Shown: one piece after another, positions 25,018 to 38,325 of the stretch | Layout of the letters: each line of letters opens with the position of its first letter | How positions within the stretch are numbered: position 1 is the stretch's first letter | DNA from: Notospermus geniculatus | Lineage: Eukaryota; Nemertea; Pilidiophora; Heteronemertea; Lineidae | NCBI GenBank assembly: GCA_002633025.1 | Contig: NMRB01001114.1 | Location: 36,529 to 100,528 of the forward strand | Direction of reading: 5' to 3' | Length of the DNA: 64,000 nucleotides | Notes under the pieces: generated by a model | What the model was told of the DNA's origin: nothing | Seen by the model: the letters and a program-made list of their open reading frames with translations, nothing else | The model's database searches: none | Translations under genes and position numbers: made by a program

Positions 25018-28000
25018 CTCATCTGGTCGGAAAAATTGATCGCTGCTCAAGATTGGATATTTTGTATATAAAATTTTATAACTTGCAGGGGCAGAGCGCG
25101 GTTGTGGTGCATTCTCTAATTAGGTTACAACTGTGCAAAAAAATATTTTGTGCTCGGCCTACTCCTAGAGTCAAGGTGATTTGTCATGACTGAGTTGAGT
25201 CATTATTGACACTTCAGAAAATATTGGGCAATTTTGTATGTAGTGTTAAAAATGTAGGAGGAAACCAGACCACCGGACCACCAGTGGAAACCGGACCACC
25301 AGAGGAAACCAGACCACGGGGAAACCGGACCACCAGAGGAAACCAGACAACCGGACCACCAGAGGAAACCGGACCTCAGGAGGAAACCGGACCACCAGAG
25401 GAAACCCGACCACCAGAGGAAACCGGACCTCAGGAGGAAACCGAACCACCAGAGGAAACCGGACCACAGGAGGAAATCGGACCACAGGAGGAAACCGGAC
25501 CACCGGAGGAAACCTATACTACCAAAAAAGTCACCCTCGCTGTCACAGGACCAGGCATTGAACCGAGGATTTCAGAGGTGGCAGGCGCTAGATATTTCCA
25601 CTGCCCCACATGACAGTACCAATATTTTGGCAGTCCATGTTGTGGTTAGTGAATGATTACCTTGGTCAGAGCAAGCCATATTGGCCCACAGAGTAGCCCT
25701 CAACCTCTTCAAAATCATTCCTGGGGGATGCATTGTTGGTTGGTCTCACTTTCATCAACCTGAGCAGGTATGCCACAGAATTTGTGGCACTTTCTTTTTG
25801 GAGAACTGTCAGATTTTATTTTTGACCAAACTTTTCAGAGGAGTGCTGTGCCAAATAGAAACTTGCCAATACAATGGGGTAAAGCCTGTTCCAAATTTAC
25901 CATGTGCTCCCGGCGTGTCGCTGGTTATCAGTGCTCAAATTTTTGATCAGGATTTCTGAGTATCCCAATTCAGGACTTATGGCTTCAAAAAATAATCAAC
26001 ATAATTTGATCAAAGAAAATTTGATCAAAAATTTGACTGTGTGTAAACAGGCTTAATTTTGTGGTTTCAACATCAACGAAATTTTCCTGAAAAGCAATTT
26101 TCAATGCAACTGTGTGCAGGGTCAAATGATAATTTGGAGAAAAGAACAAGCAAAAATAGATAAGAGAGGATCTATTTTTGGAAAAAGGTAAAATTCTGTT
26201 TGTGCTGAATAGAAATGTTGTGTTAAATGGAGGTTGTCTGGCTACGAAATTAGGGAGGGATGTGTAAGCAAAGGCAATGAGCATTCCTGTCGTTCAGGTC
26301 ATGACCCTGAATTAAAAGTTATCCGTTAATCTCTGCTTGAAAATTCCACGAAATAGTTATTGTTTATGAGAGATTATATTTGTATATTTGTCTGTGATCA
26401 GGAAAATGTAAGAGTTATTTTGAATATATTCAAGAGACAAGTCTACAGGGAAAGTACCGGTATATGTTGGGCAAAGTTGACGGTTTATGGTTTGTGCATT
26501 TTAAAGCTTCCAAAATTACATTTGCATCGATTCAGCTTTTGAAAAGATTGGCAATGAGTTGTTACATATAGTAGTATTTGTGAAGCGGTCTAGGCAAACC
26601 TGTCAGATGTCGCTAAATGATCAACAAGGGCTGTCAAATTGCCTGTGCATTGATCTGCTACTGTTTACCTGTTACTTAGTACATTTCAGTTATTGAAATG
26701 TGCGGGTTCACCGAGGCCATTGAAGAGCCACACTGACATGATGGTTACCACTGACATGGTGGTTACCATTGACAAGGTGGTTACCACTGACAAGCTGGTT
26801 ACCACTGACATGGTGGTTACCACTGACAAGGTGGTTACCACTGACAAGCTGGTTACCACTGACATGGTGGTTACCACTGACATGGTGGTACCACTGACAA
26901 GGTGGTTACCACTGACAAGGTGGTTACCAATGAGATGGTGCCTACCACTGACATGGTGGTTACCACTGACAAGATGCCTACCCCTGAATATGCTCATTGG
27001 TCATCATTGTAGGCCTACTTTGTATTTCCTCAAGCCATTACCAGAGGGCAGCATGCGTTCTTCCATTGTTTTAATGTCGTGTTAACTACATAAGTTGTGC
27101 TTTGTCTTGTGATTGTTACTTAGACTGGTTCCCAAACAACCATTTTCTGATGACTGGTGCCACCAATGAAGGTTATGTATAAACACATGTATACTCCCGA
27201 TTTTCACGTACCGGTGTAACATCCGTCAGGATTTCAATTGCTCAGTGTCCCCCTGAGTTTGGGAATTGTTTGAAAAAAGATTGACACAGTCCTTCAGAGG
27301 TAATTTTCATCGCTGGAGCGGTCACAGAGTTTTGGAGAATCCTTTGATGGTTTAACAATACATGGCATGATAATTATATTCCAATGCCTGTGAGAACCAC
27401 TTTAAATATACACTACTCAAAAAAAGTTAAGGACCACTCTTCTCACAAATCATGATTCTGTTTCAGGCATTGCTTCAGAACACGTTATGCAACAACTGAA
27501 ATTTACCACATTGGTAATTCATCACAGTGTGTTTGAGGTAATTCAGGACAATTATATCATATCATTTTCAGCTGTAAAAACTGTGACATGAAAAAGTTGT
27601 ACACAAAATTACAAGTTGTCCTTAACTTTTTTTGAGTAGTATATGTCAAGCACTGTATTTCCCATATTGTCAAGTTATGCGTTATCACCTCATTTCATTG
27701 TAGGGGTACACTTGTACTTGGGATATAACCAGAGATGTTACACCTGTACCACTTCATTGGACCATGCATGCCATGGGGTTGTGTTGTTCTGACTCTTATC
27801 CCACTTTCAGGTCCTACTATATCAATGATTATCTCTAGAGGACCAGTCGTATCATTACTATATCAGATAGATCAGGCATTTATCATATGGTTATTGTAAA
27901 TTTTGCAGGCATCCATTTTGCACTCACGTCGAGTGAGCAAATTTCAAATGCACTGTATATTGGAGCTGTAATCAATAGGCACAGGAATTTGTAATAAAGT

Positions 28001-28104
28001 GTACCGGTAAATATAAGGGGCCTAACTTGAAAATTGTTAATAGATATTATCATAAAAAAATGAATCTTATTCCTCCTAGGGTAGGAAACATGTTCAAGTG
28101 ACCT

Positions 28105-28221
28105 GGGTCCATATTCATAAACATACTTAAGTCAAAGTGTGAGACTTATCTTTTGTTTTCAACAAAGGACAGGAGTATCACACTTAGGCCTAGACTTAAG
28201 TAGTTTTATGAATATCGGCCC
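28105..28221. mobile_element. 117-base MITE at the site occupied by another MITE in copy A
   Basis: Inverted ends GGGTCCATATTCATAAA and GGGCCGATATTCATAAA (reverse strand), with inner CTTAAGT repeats. The flanks GTGACCT and TGATCTG match those of the unrelated element at 13852-14218. Confidence 0.7.
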
Positions 28222-28441
28222 TGATCTGAGAAAACCACGCACAAGTCTTCCAAGAGGAAATGGTTAATGGTTACAGCAATGGTTACCCCAATAAAGGCTG
28301 AAATCAATTTAGCCGTTACAGTAACAAAGAGAGGCTATTCTTCAGCAATGGGTTGATGACCTAACAGAGCAGTCAAGGGCCTTGTCACATGCTGGAGACT
28401 ATGGTGCCTGGTTTTCCCAGACTGGGTCACAATATTGTGAT

Positions 28442-28522
28442 CAGGGCCGTATTTAGCGGAGGGGGCAGTTGCCCCCCCCCCCNCCCCCCCCCCCCCCATC
28501 TAAAAAGCTAAATACGACCCTG
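28442..28522. mobile_element. Short MITE with CAGGGCCGTATTTAG ends, copy B
   Basis: CAGGGCCGTATTTAG at the left, CTAAATACGACCCTG at the right, C-run and one unresolved base in the middle. Same family as 40330-40460 and 40869-40996. Confidence 0.75.
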
Positions 28523-30430
28523 ATGTTCAAGAACTTCCCTACGATTTAATAAGCTCTCTAGAATTTCCACTAAAGCGTTAAGCCCCAAATTTCTGTAAAT
28601 GTTTTTCATATTTCATATTTTTCATCCACAAGAAGGCCACACCCAAAGTCGGCTTTCAACATCAGCAGCCGTAACGGGCAGTAGCGCCGCGGTAGTGGAG
28701 CGGCAAAGACGGGAACCAATCTACATCCTCCAGTAATTCTCCCCAAGAACGATGGAAGTGCGCAACCAGCTCCAATTCGACCCGGACCAATGCACAACGG
28801 TGGACCACTCTGGCCATCAGACGTGCATCCACTGATCACCATCGGCACACCAGGCGATATCGCAATGCGATCTGTTCGCCACCGAGCAAATGAATGGTTG
28901 CTGACGCCAGGTGTGCGCCGGACAACGATGCGCGGAATCTTCTCCACAGCGTCTTCAAGTTTGAACCTTGGCCGGATTTCAGTCTTCAAGCTTGAAAATT
29001 GAAGTCGCTTCCGTTGAAGCGGTGGCGTAGGTCAGTAGGCCTAAAAAGTAGTTTGGCCTTATACCGGATAGAACAAACTCCGTGAAAAAGGGGTTTATGG
29101 GCATGATAGCCAAATGACTTAGTGAAAGTCCGAACGATAGACCACGGGAATTCCCGGGTTGTGACGGAAGTTTGGTCGCCTCGTTGGAAATTAATATTTC
29201 TAATTGTCAGTCAAATATTTTACAGGTTCAATCTGGTCTAAGACAAACTCGCGATCAAGGGGAACGATTCTGGAAAGTTGAAACGGTGACGGACATCCGA
29301 CCTGAGTCAATCATGTCAATGAAGAACTTCGGATGGCGCTTATCTCAGCCTTTTGGAAGTCCACGCCTTTTTTGGAGAGATAGAAAAAGATCTTGGAGAG
29401 ATCAACATCAACAAGGATGTGCGGTGACTGAAGCAAGTGCCTTGAAGTGGACTTCGTCCCGTGCCTTACCATTTCGGACAAACAGCTTGTCGGCAAACTT
29501 CATCCTGGCCTCCCACCACTTTAGCAACTGAAACCTACCAACCCAACGACACCTTGGAGGACAATGGAGGAGGGTTTTGGCACAAGGGAACGAGACCGAC
29601 TAGATTGGTCAAGTATTTGCGCCGCAAATGAATTACAGAAAATAGCAAATAAATAGTAATTGCTAACTCTGTTTTAAATTCACATTATCACAGTGACATA
29701 ACAACAAAACGTGATTAGTACCACGAAACACCGCTAGGTGATATCATCACTCGTCTATTTCAAGCAAGTTACGCGTGTACCGATACATGACTGTACATTA
29801 TTGCCTAAAACTATCGGTATAAGCGCCTAATGTAGGCCTAGTCGAAAAGCAATGCATGTACGATGTATATTATTCATAGTTACGTAGAGATTGATTTGTA
29901 GAGTCTAATTATATTTCATCTATTCTAAAAGAGACAACCTTGTACAATATCTATTTCTTGTTGTACTTTATAATATTGGGTGAGGTCGCACTCCATGTAT
30001 GTTTGGCACCTGTTACATCATTCTTTACTCATCAGCAGTGATTTCGCACGAATCATTCAGAGCTTGAAGAAACATTGCGCATTCTCCATCAACTGTTCGC
30101 ACAACCATCAGTTTCTGACTTTGATTTTGAATGGAAAGGGCGTAAGAAATGACCGAGAAGTGAGCGGCTCATTTACCAACACCACGCCCTTTCCCATAAC
30201 CACCCTACACAACCCTCGTGTATGCATGATGACATCTCATTAATAATTAATGAGATGTCAGATGTCATCAATTATTGTAAATAATTATTTACAATTATTG
30301 TAAATTTCTTTGGAATTCCCTTAGAAATTTGTATTTTTGAACTTCTATGAGTTATGCACAAGTGGACTTCGTCAACTTGTCACTTGATGCAGGCTGGTCT
30401 ACTTTTGTGTTCTTTTCAACCCGTCGCAGC

Positions 30431-30532
30431 TCATTTATCTTGGCTCACAATCTCCTTCAAATTCGTCATTCCGTATCTCTGTGGTGCCCTCGTTTCGCCC
30501 ACATCCTTCCCGGTCAGCTTGCCATCCACAAC
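30431..30532 (-). pseudogene. ODH 3'-end remnant
   Basis: The last 33 codons of ODH plus stop, from VVDGKLTGKDV through RAPQRYG to EIVSQDK (QDN in the intact gene). The duplication break cuts the exon just before VVDG, and upstream sequence on the minus strand is unrelated, so this cannot encode an enzyme. Confidence 0.88.
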
Positions 30533-32931
30533 GATTGACGGAATGGGGAGGCACTGGGTGTCTCCCAGCAGTTTTGTGAGTGTCTGGCAACAAAAAGCGG
30601 GCACTGTCATACGGAGGTAGGCCCTATACATGTCCCGCGCGACAGAACCCTGGGTACGTTACATGTACCTCTTTAGACTATGCTTATTGGCAGATATTAC
30701 CTTCAGGGTGTAGCTAGCTCGGTTGGGATTAAATGACCCCAGACCGGTGCAGTTTTGCACCCCCAGAGAGCCCAAGTAAAAAAAACAGGTACGCCCCCTA
30801 TTTTGTAAGCGTGCTTAGTCGGCTCTTTCTGTGAGTATAGCGCATTAAATATATAAGGTGTGACAGGAACCTAAGTCCCTGGCCAATCTGAGTCCGATTT
30901 TATTGTTGAAGGAGGGATCGGGATAATGGCTAAAGAAAGCAAGACCGTTCAATTATAACCTTAGCATTGACTCAGTATTATTGTAACTCGGACATGCATT
31001 CCGAGGACTACCATTCCCTTCACACCGGGTGTAACATGGGCCTATATGACTTTGTAGGACGACAGTCAGTCCATTTGAATCTTTGACATATTCACCTCAG
31101 TGATCTTAACGAAAAATGATCAAAATTACCAATGAGTCGTTAGGCTACTATGCGGCCGAAGGCCTACTCTGAGCCTCATCGAATCTGAGACGACACCCGC
31201 CGTCGTTTGGCCTGAAAACCGCAATTAAACGACTGGACCTAGCTCTAAACCATCACGGAAACGACCAATTAAGCTTGGCGATTACCCACCCGTCCATTTT
31301 CATCCAATCCGAGACTTTTTGACAGCTGCCACCGCGAAATTCGTTGGTGTCCTCAGATGTTGTCCTCTGGCGGCGCGCAACGACCTTCAGCCGCGTCACC
31401 AATCGATTTCAGCGAAGTGATGGTGGAATACCAGTTGGTATTCAGCTTCCGATCGATGCTTCGGTTGCAGCATTTCGTAGGTGGGCGTATTTTTGCCATC
31501 GTTTCTGCTGACGATGTATGGCGTTGCTAGGCAAAGGCGCGAAAAACTAAGTGGTCGTTAACACTGCTGTTTGACGGCCTACATGAACATAATTTACTCT
31601 GACTCTATAATTGCTGATATGATGAACTAGAACGTCAAGTGCAAAAAAATCACGATCGATGGGTTTCCCCGAAATGCAGGCGGCGATCACTGAGTCACAT
31701 CTGAATTATCTCACGTAGCCTAGTTGGCGAAAACGATTGACGGAATGGGGAGGAGGCACTGGGTGTCTCCCCGTTTTGTGAGTGTCTGGCAAACAAAAAG
31801 CGGGCACTGTCATACGGAGGTAGGCCCTATACATGTCCCGCGCGACAGAACCCTGGGGACGTTACCTCTTTAGACTATTCTTATTGGCAGATATTACCTT
31901 CAGGGTGTAGCTAGCTCGGTTGGGATTAAATGACCCCAGACCGGTGCAGTTTTGCACCCCCAGAGAGCCCAAGTAAAAAAAACAGGTACGCCCCTATTTT
32001 GTAAAGCGCGCTTAGTCGGCTCTTTCTGTGAGTATAGCGCATTAAATATATATAAAGGTGTGACAGGAACCTAAGTCCCTGGCCAATCTGAGTCCGATTT
32101 TATTGTTGAAGGAGGGATCAGGATAATGGCTAAAGAAGGCAAGACCGTTCAATTATAACCTTAGCATTGACTCAGTATTATTGTAACTCGGACATGCATT
32201 CCGAGGACTACCATTCCCTTCACACCGGGTGTATAACATGGGCCTATATGACTTTGTGGGACGACAGTCAGTTCATTTGAATCTTTGACATATTCACCTC
32301 AGTGATCTTAACGAAAAATGATCAATTACCAAAGATGAGTCGTTAGGCTATGCGGCCGAAGGCCAACTCTGAGCCTCATCGAATCTGAGACGACACCCGC
32401 CGTCGTTTGGCCTGAAAACCGCAATTAAACGACTGGACCGGTCTCTAAACCATCACGGAAACGACCAATTAGGCTTGGCGATTACCCACCCGTCCATTTT
32501 CATCCAATCCGAGACTTTTTGACAGCTGCCACCGCGAAATTCGTTAGTGTCCTCAGAATGATGTTGTCCTCTGGCGGCGCGCAACGACCTTCAGCCGCGT
32601 CACCAATCGATTACAGCGAAGTGATGGTGGAATACCAGTTGGTATTCAGCTTCCGATCGATGCTTCGGATGCAGCATTAGGTGGGCGTATTTTTGCCATC
32701 GTTTCTGCTGACGATGTATGGCGTTGCTAGGCAAAGGCGCGAAAAACTAAGTGGTCGTTAACACTACTGTTTGACGGCCTACATGAACATAATTTACTCT
32801 GACTCTATAATTGCTGATATGATGAACTAGAACGTCTAGTGCAAAAAAATCACGATCGATGGGTTTCCCCGAAATGCAGGCGGCGATCACTGAGTCACAT
32901 CTGAATTATCTCACGTAGCCTAGTTGGCGAG
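30530..32931. repeat. Tandem pair of a 1.2 kb unit
   Basis: Unit 1 is 30530-31730 and unit 2 is 31731-32931. Both start AACGATTGACGGAATGGGG and end CCTAGTTGGCGA. They differ by scattered substitutions and small indels (for example a 3-base GAG in unit 2). No coding region is recognised. GC-rich segments with ACACCCGCCGTCGTTTGG and CACCGATCGATTT-like strings might be regulatory. Confidence 0.9.
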
Positions 32932-33364
32932 AACCACAATTGCTTTTTTAATTGGCCTGTTTCTTCTTAGGATATCACTGATTCTTCACCATTTTAGATT
33001 CAGGCGCAAATTCCTAACAAGTGCATTGTCATCTTGACTCCCAAGTGTCACCGCCACGCCCTCTAGTACGTAGCCAGGCGATGTAGCCGTTTCATGATTT
33101 AGAGGAGATGCCCCCAAGGGTCAGGATTTCCACTGACAAGGCTATGACTGTGCGGCTGGTAATGATGTATTTTGAAAGTTGAGAATCTAAGACTAACGCT
33201 AATAATGACGGAATTATGGACCGCCGGCGATCAACAGGCTGTGACGTCACTAGCGTTAACTTTGCGTTAGTGACAGGCAATCTAAACCTCACTATTGCCA
33301 TCACGCCGTATGGTGCTGCCATCTAAGCACAACTCGACGAACTGTAAAGAAGACGAAAAACAAA
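32932..33364 (+). other. Upstream region of SMNDC1
   Basis: Expected to hold the SMNDC1 promoter; no TATA box at a convincing distance. 33190-33300 has ACTAACGCTAATAATGACG and a GTGACGTCAC site followed by TAGCGTTAAC and GCGTTAGTGAC, resembling the arms of the MITE in the ODH intron. Confidence 0.4.
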
Positions 33365-36300
33365 ATGGCAGACGAGCTCGCGGCCTACACTTCCCAGCTC
33401 CAACAGGTAATTACAGCTAATCCGTTTATCCGATTTTGAAAACGGTACTCGAGAAATGTAGTTGAAGATGTCTACTTTGCATATGAACAGTTTTTAATTC
33501 GATGACGAGCGATTTTGTAGTGAAAAAGTCACGTGATAAATTTTATGAATGTGCTGAATGCAAAAATGCACTGCGCGATGCACTGTACCAATGCGGGGCA
33601 ATAGGCCTCGAGGCATGATAGGCCTAGGCCTAATGCACTGACATTGCGCGTGAATGGACATGATGGATGGATGGATGCACCTGTGCACTGCACTGCACTG
33701 CACTGTGGCTATAGGCCTAGGCCTATACAGCTAGGCCTAGGCTACAGTAGGCCTATAGCCTACATGGAATTGGAAGCTCGAGGGAGGCCTACCCTAGGCC
33801 TAAGTTGCGGAGGAGGCAGGCTTCCTCGAGCCGATGCTCTGGCTGGCCGAAGGAAGTGAGCGACTCGCTCGCACTTGAGAAAACTCGGTTCAATCATGAA
33901 AATGCTCTTTTTTCCTTCATTGTAGGTGGAAGCAGCACTAACTACAGACCCAGACAATGAAGAATTGTTGAAACTTAAAACTGACCTCCAGGTAAGAGAC
34001 TAAGAAGTGTACCGGTAAGACTAGGCCTAGGCGTACGTCTACGTACGGTCATCACGGTCGGGTCTGTACAAAATAAACCCTGACGTGTTGGAGAGCAGCC
34101 ATGAGAAGACAGTTTATTTAGGCCTAGCTATCAATGAATACACAATCTGTAAATGTCTTGTCCTCAACTCATTGCAGGAGGTACTTGAATTGACTAAAGA
34201 ACTGGTTAACCAGCAAAGTGGAGGCAGCAGTGAAGCATCATCAAGTAGAGAGGGTAATGACTGGACCGCAGAGGGAACCAGTGCGACCGAGACGACAGCT
34301 CCAAAATGGAACGTCGGGGACAAGTGTATGGCTTATTATTCAGAAGATGGCGGGTGAGGAAATTTCTTGCTTTTTGAGAAAAAATACTGCAGTGTCTAAA
34401 TGAAAGCACCATGAAACTGATGAGATTTTAGACAAACGGGGTCAAATTCTTGGTGGCCAGACAGCCAGAGGCTCATGAGCTTTGAACTTCGAAAATTTAC
34501 TTTGGGGAACTTATGAATATTGTTCTTCTTCTTCCCTTTTCTCTAGGATGTATGAGGCAGTGCTCGATGAAATTTTAGAAGATGGGACATGTACAGTTAC
34601 TTATGTTGATTTTGAAACCACGGAGGTCACACAGGTGAGTGGCAAATACTTCAGTTGCAATGAACCTTGACATTCCATCATGCGACGTGCGCCTAATTTT
34701 GCTAGATCGGGTTACAATTATGGGTGTCAAATATTTTGCAGAGCTTGTGTTTGCGCATCATGCTCCGATCATATGGATCTTCTGAAATTGAAATCCAGTC
34801 ATATTTACTGGCTAGAAAAAAGAACCCATTTCCTGGTAGTCAAAGCTGTGAAAATGTCGTAGATACACAAGATATGACACATTACCTAAATGTGGACAGG
34901 CTGCTAGAATTCATGATGGAAGTATCATAAAGAATGGGTTAATATCTTCTCAGGTCTATTTTGCAGGCTACTGATCACGGTATGCGGCCTGTTGTGTTAG
35001 GAGGTTGACAACGCTCGGACAAGAAGGGTACGATTGGGGTGCAATTTTACTAACGAAATATTGTTTTTTAAATGTAATTCATTTATATTTGGATGGGACT
35101 GGGGAGAGCAAATAAAGGCATTATCTTTCTTGGGTATTGGAAACTGAAACTGACATTATGACTTGTCAAATGATGATCAGGACTAGACTTGTAGCAAATT
35201 GGGAAAGTCTTGTTGCCATTTCAGTGCCCTGTACTCGTGTTTCACAATTCTTCTCTCTGTGTCTGTTCGTCATACATATAGAACAGTGAAAGCGCACTTT
35301 TGCTTCAGGACTCGACTGGCAGTTGGTGTCCTTAATTGAGAGGTGTCCTGATTATAGAGGTCAATATGAACAGAAATGAGCCATTTATTTGCTTTCCTCC
35401 AGTCCCAAGCTCAAAAATTCTCCAAACAACCCCTGCCAAACTTGTCCATCGGTAAGTATCAGAGCTGGGCCGATATACTATAATAGAATACGTCTCCCTT
35501 CCTAGGTTGTCCAAAAAGGACATCCACACTGGACAGAAGCCAGTGTTGTATTGTGCATGGCGTGTCTTTGACTAGAAACTCCACAGTCCTACAATCGGAA
35601 TTGGAATAGGCAGGCTGCAAACGAACATGTGGGTTGAGATGAAGCACATGTCTGGGTGTCTGTGATGCACTGAATGAAACGTGTGTTGTTTTTCCTTCAC
35701 TGCAGCTGCTGCTCATTCATAAAAACACATGAACAAGCAGTCAAAAAGTGGGGTTTCTTTATATAGTCATTCACAGAATGTCATCAGGTGCACACGTGCT
35801 GTTTTATCTTTTTCAGTTGGCGTTTCTTCAACCGATGGCGGGTAGTCAAAAGCGGCCGGCAGAGGGTGAGACTGACAACAGACCAGCAAAAATGAAAAAG
35901 TATGTTTGATGAAGTCTGGCCACATCTAACTACGACCCAAATGGAATGCGGAAGTCATGTGGCAGAGCTTTGCGGTTTTTAACCATGCCTGTCCGTGTCG
36001 ACCATTTGTGGTCGTTCCCCGATTGTTTGCGCTGTGCACCGGTTATTCAAGATCCCGTTGTGATTAAAAGTCCACAGAAAATCCTACTATCAGTTTCCTA
36101 ACTTCCGCATTCCATAGGGTCGTAGTTAGATGTTGCCGGACTTTATTACAGTACCCATGTAGAATGTCCTATAAAGCTTGTGCAGATGATGTCATCACCA
36201 AAAAATTCACCATCTTGACGGTGAATAATGCGAATATTTTAATGGATTTCAGGAAAGACATCCAGGCTGCCCAGCGAGAGTATAAACGCAAGAAAAATCA

Positions 36301-36379
36301 GAAGAAAGCGTTACGACAAAAACAGATGGAAGAGGAACGCGAGTTGGAAAAAAACAAATGGTTAAATTTCTCAACCAAG
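33365..36379 (+). CDS. SMNDC1: SMNDC1 (SPF30) splicing factor, last exon missing
   Basis: Exons 33365-33406, 33926-33991, 34178-34353, 34547-34634, 35817-35899, 36253-36379, in frame for 194 codons, ending at a GTAAGT donor. SMNDC1 is a nuclear spliceosome factor needed for tri-snRNP recruitment; its Tudor domain binds dimethylarginine on Sm proteins. Seen: start MADELAAYTSQLQQ, helical DNEELLKLKTDLQEVLELTK, Tudor core WNVGDKCMAYYSEDG and YEAVLDEI through TYVDFETTEV (about residues 80-125), then a basic helix REYKRKKNQKKALRQKQMEE. The family continues with a basic KKSIFASP-type tail ending in a GTCG-type segment; no such exon is found before the next gene, and a 302-base gap (38568-38869) is one place it could be. 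The start ATG has a good context (AAAATGGCA). The first intron region carries TGCACTGCACTG and TAGGCCTA runs. Confidence 0.93.
33655..33800 (+). repeat. Simple repeats in SMNDC1 intron 1
   Basis: A GATGGATGGATG run, then CACTGCACTGCACTGCACTG and a dense cluster of AGGCCTA hexamers. Such AGGCCTA strings recur over the whole window. Confidence 0.7.
34635..35816 (+). other. SMNDC1 intron 4
   Basis: No exon seen. AATTGAGAGGTGTCCTGATTATAGAGGTC at about 35335 resembles a phrase in the WASHC2 intron after exon 11 (about 5320), a dispersed repeat of unknown type. Confidence 0.4.
35913..36142. mobile_element. MITE in SMNDC1 intron 5
   Basis: Inverted ends AGTCTGGCCACATCTAAC and, on the other strand, AGTCCGGCAACATCTAAC; further inner pairing of ATGGAATGCGGAAGT with ACTTCCGCATTCCAT. 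No open frame. Confidence 0.78.
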
Positions 36380-38325
36380 GTAAGTTTGTCTCTTTTATGG
36401 GATGACGACCGGTATTGCTTGCAGTCAGGTTATGCTGATGTCAGGTCGTCCTTGCAACAGCACAAAACAGGCAAAGATTTTGTGGACGAACTTTATGAAA
36501 AACTTTATAGAATCTGTTTCTGTCGAATTCTGTTGTGGCCACGGCCTCCTCACAAATTTGTACTGCACTTTATCTTCATTTAAACTTATAAAGTGAAATA
36601 AAATATTTCGTTGTGTTGTGAAAGAACTGGTTGGTTTGCTATCTCTATTTTGTTATACACTCGCTTCAATGGAAGTGGGGCATTATGTTGTCCTGTTTAC
36701 CTGTTGTTCACCTGTTAAGTCCGTCGTCATACATCCATTAACTTTCCATTTCAGATCATTTAAAATAAAACTGTTGGTCCGATCAAATTGATTTTTTGTA
36801 TGTATGTTGGGGGTGACTAGATGAAGGTTCTGTTCAAAAAAGGCCGCATTTGGATTTACAATATGGCCACCAGAGCTGCCATCTTGAAATAAGATTCCGT
36901 TGATTTCAGGGAACATCGTTCCTTTGATCAATTTGATTAAATTCCGCATTTGTTGATTCAATTAGGTGTTCAAAAAGTATCAAAGTGATTTGAAGCCAAC
37001 TGGTCATGCCAGTCGAGGTGTCCGAATAGAAATTTGAAACGGCCATCTTGAAGCAATTCTAGTACCACATTGGGATTTGATTTTCTACTTATTGCAATTT
37101 GCACAACTGCTGTGGCGTTGCTGCCTTTGATTTCAAAATTACAAACTTCCATATTTTAGCGGCGTTGCTGCCTTTGATTTCAAAATTACAAACTTCCATA
37201 TTTTAGCATATTACATCTTCAGGTGCCACTACCAATACATGTGAGCCTACACTTTGAAGTTGACCGGGTTCTAAATGGCAATTGTTAATTTTGTGGGTCA
37301 CGAAATTACAATGTATTCTTGGTGGCATTTTTTCTACCTTGAACAATTCTCTTTAAATCCGTGGTGGATACTAGAGACCGCACAAGAAAATATTCATGTT
37401 TGGCTAACACGATCTTTGCATTGCATGACAGGAAATATGAGAATTTCCAGGCATTGGACAAATATATCACATGGACTTTGACTTGAGCATGACATAATGA
37501 GTCCACACAAAGTTCACTTCACCATTAAATAATTTTATTGAAATTATGTACATCCTGTAAATTTGATCATCATCAATATTGCAATCAGTAGGCACCTACA
37601 TTCCACAGTAGAATTTATGAAAAACTTTATAGAATCTGTTTCTGTCGAATTCTGTTGTGGCCACGGCCTCCTCACAAATTTGTACTGTACTTTATCTTCA
37701 TTTAAACTTGTAAAGTGAAATAAAATATTTCGTTGTGTTGTGAAAGATCTGGTTGGTTTTCCATCTTTATTTTGTTATACCCCCGCTTCAATGGAAGTGG
37801 GGCATTATGTTGTCCTGTTTACCTGTTGTTCACCTGTTAAGTCCGTCGTCATACATCCATTAACTTTCCATTTCAGATCATTTAAAATAAAACTGTTGGT
37901 CCGATCAAATTGATTTTTTGTATGTATGTTGGGGGGTGACTAGACGAAGGTTCTGTTCAAAATTGCCGCATTTGGATTTACAATATGGCCACCGGAGCTG
38001 CCATCTTGAAATAAGATTCCGTTGATTTCGGGGAACATCGTTCCTTTGATCAATTTGGTTAAATTCCGCATTTTGTTGATTCAATTAGGTGTTCAAAAAG
38101 TATCAAAGTGATTTGAAGCCAACTGGTCATGCCAGTCGAGGTGTCCGAATAGAAATTTGAAACGGCCATCTTTAAGCAATTCTAGTACCACATTGGGATT
38201 TGATTTTCTACTAATTGCAATTTGCACAACTGCTGTGGCGTTTCAAAATTACAAACTTCCATATTTTAGTGGCGTTGCTGCCTTTGATTTCAAAATTACA
38301 AACTTCCATATTTTAGCATATTATA

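Larger units (their letters stand above)
25018..30430. other. Copy B of the WASHC2-ODH intergenic region
   Basis: Same order as copy A: 18-base minisatellite at 25258-25513, second minisatellite of 14 units at 26733-26985, Tc1-type MITE at 27411-27640, then 28105-28522 with MITEs not found in copy A, then the GC-richer stretch at 28600-29600. The block 25620-27900 is almost identical to copy A. No coding region recognised. One ambiguous base (n) lies in a C-run at about 28483. Confidence 0.65.
18840..30532. repeat. Segmental duplication, copy B (about 11.7 kb)
   Basis: Direct copy of 4582-16482. It begins in the last bases of WASHC2 exon 9, so that exon itself is absent here, and ends inside the ODH terminal exon, where it runs into unrelated sequence starting GATTGACGGAATGGGG. 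See the separate entries for intact exons, the ODH remnant and private insertions. Confidence 0.93.
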
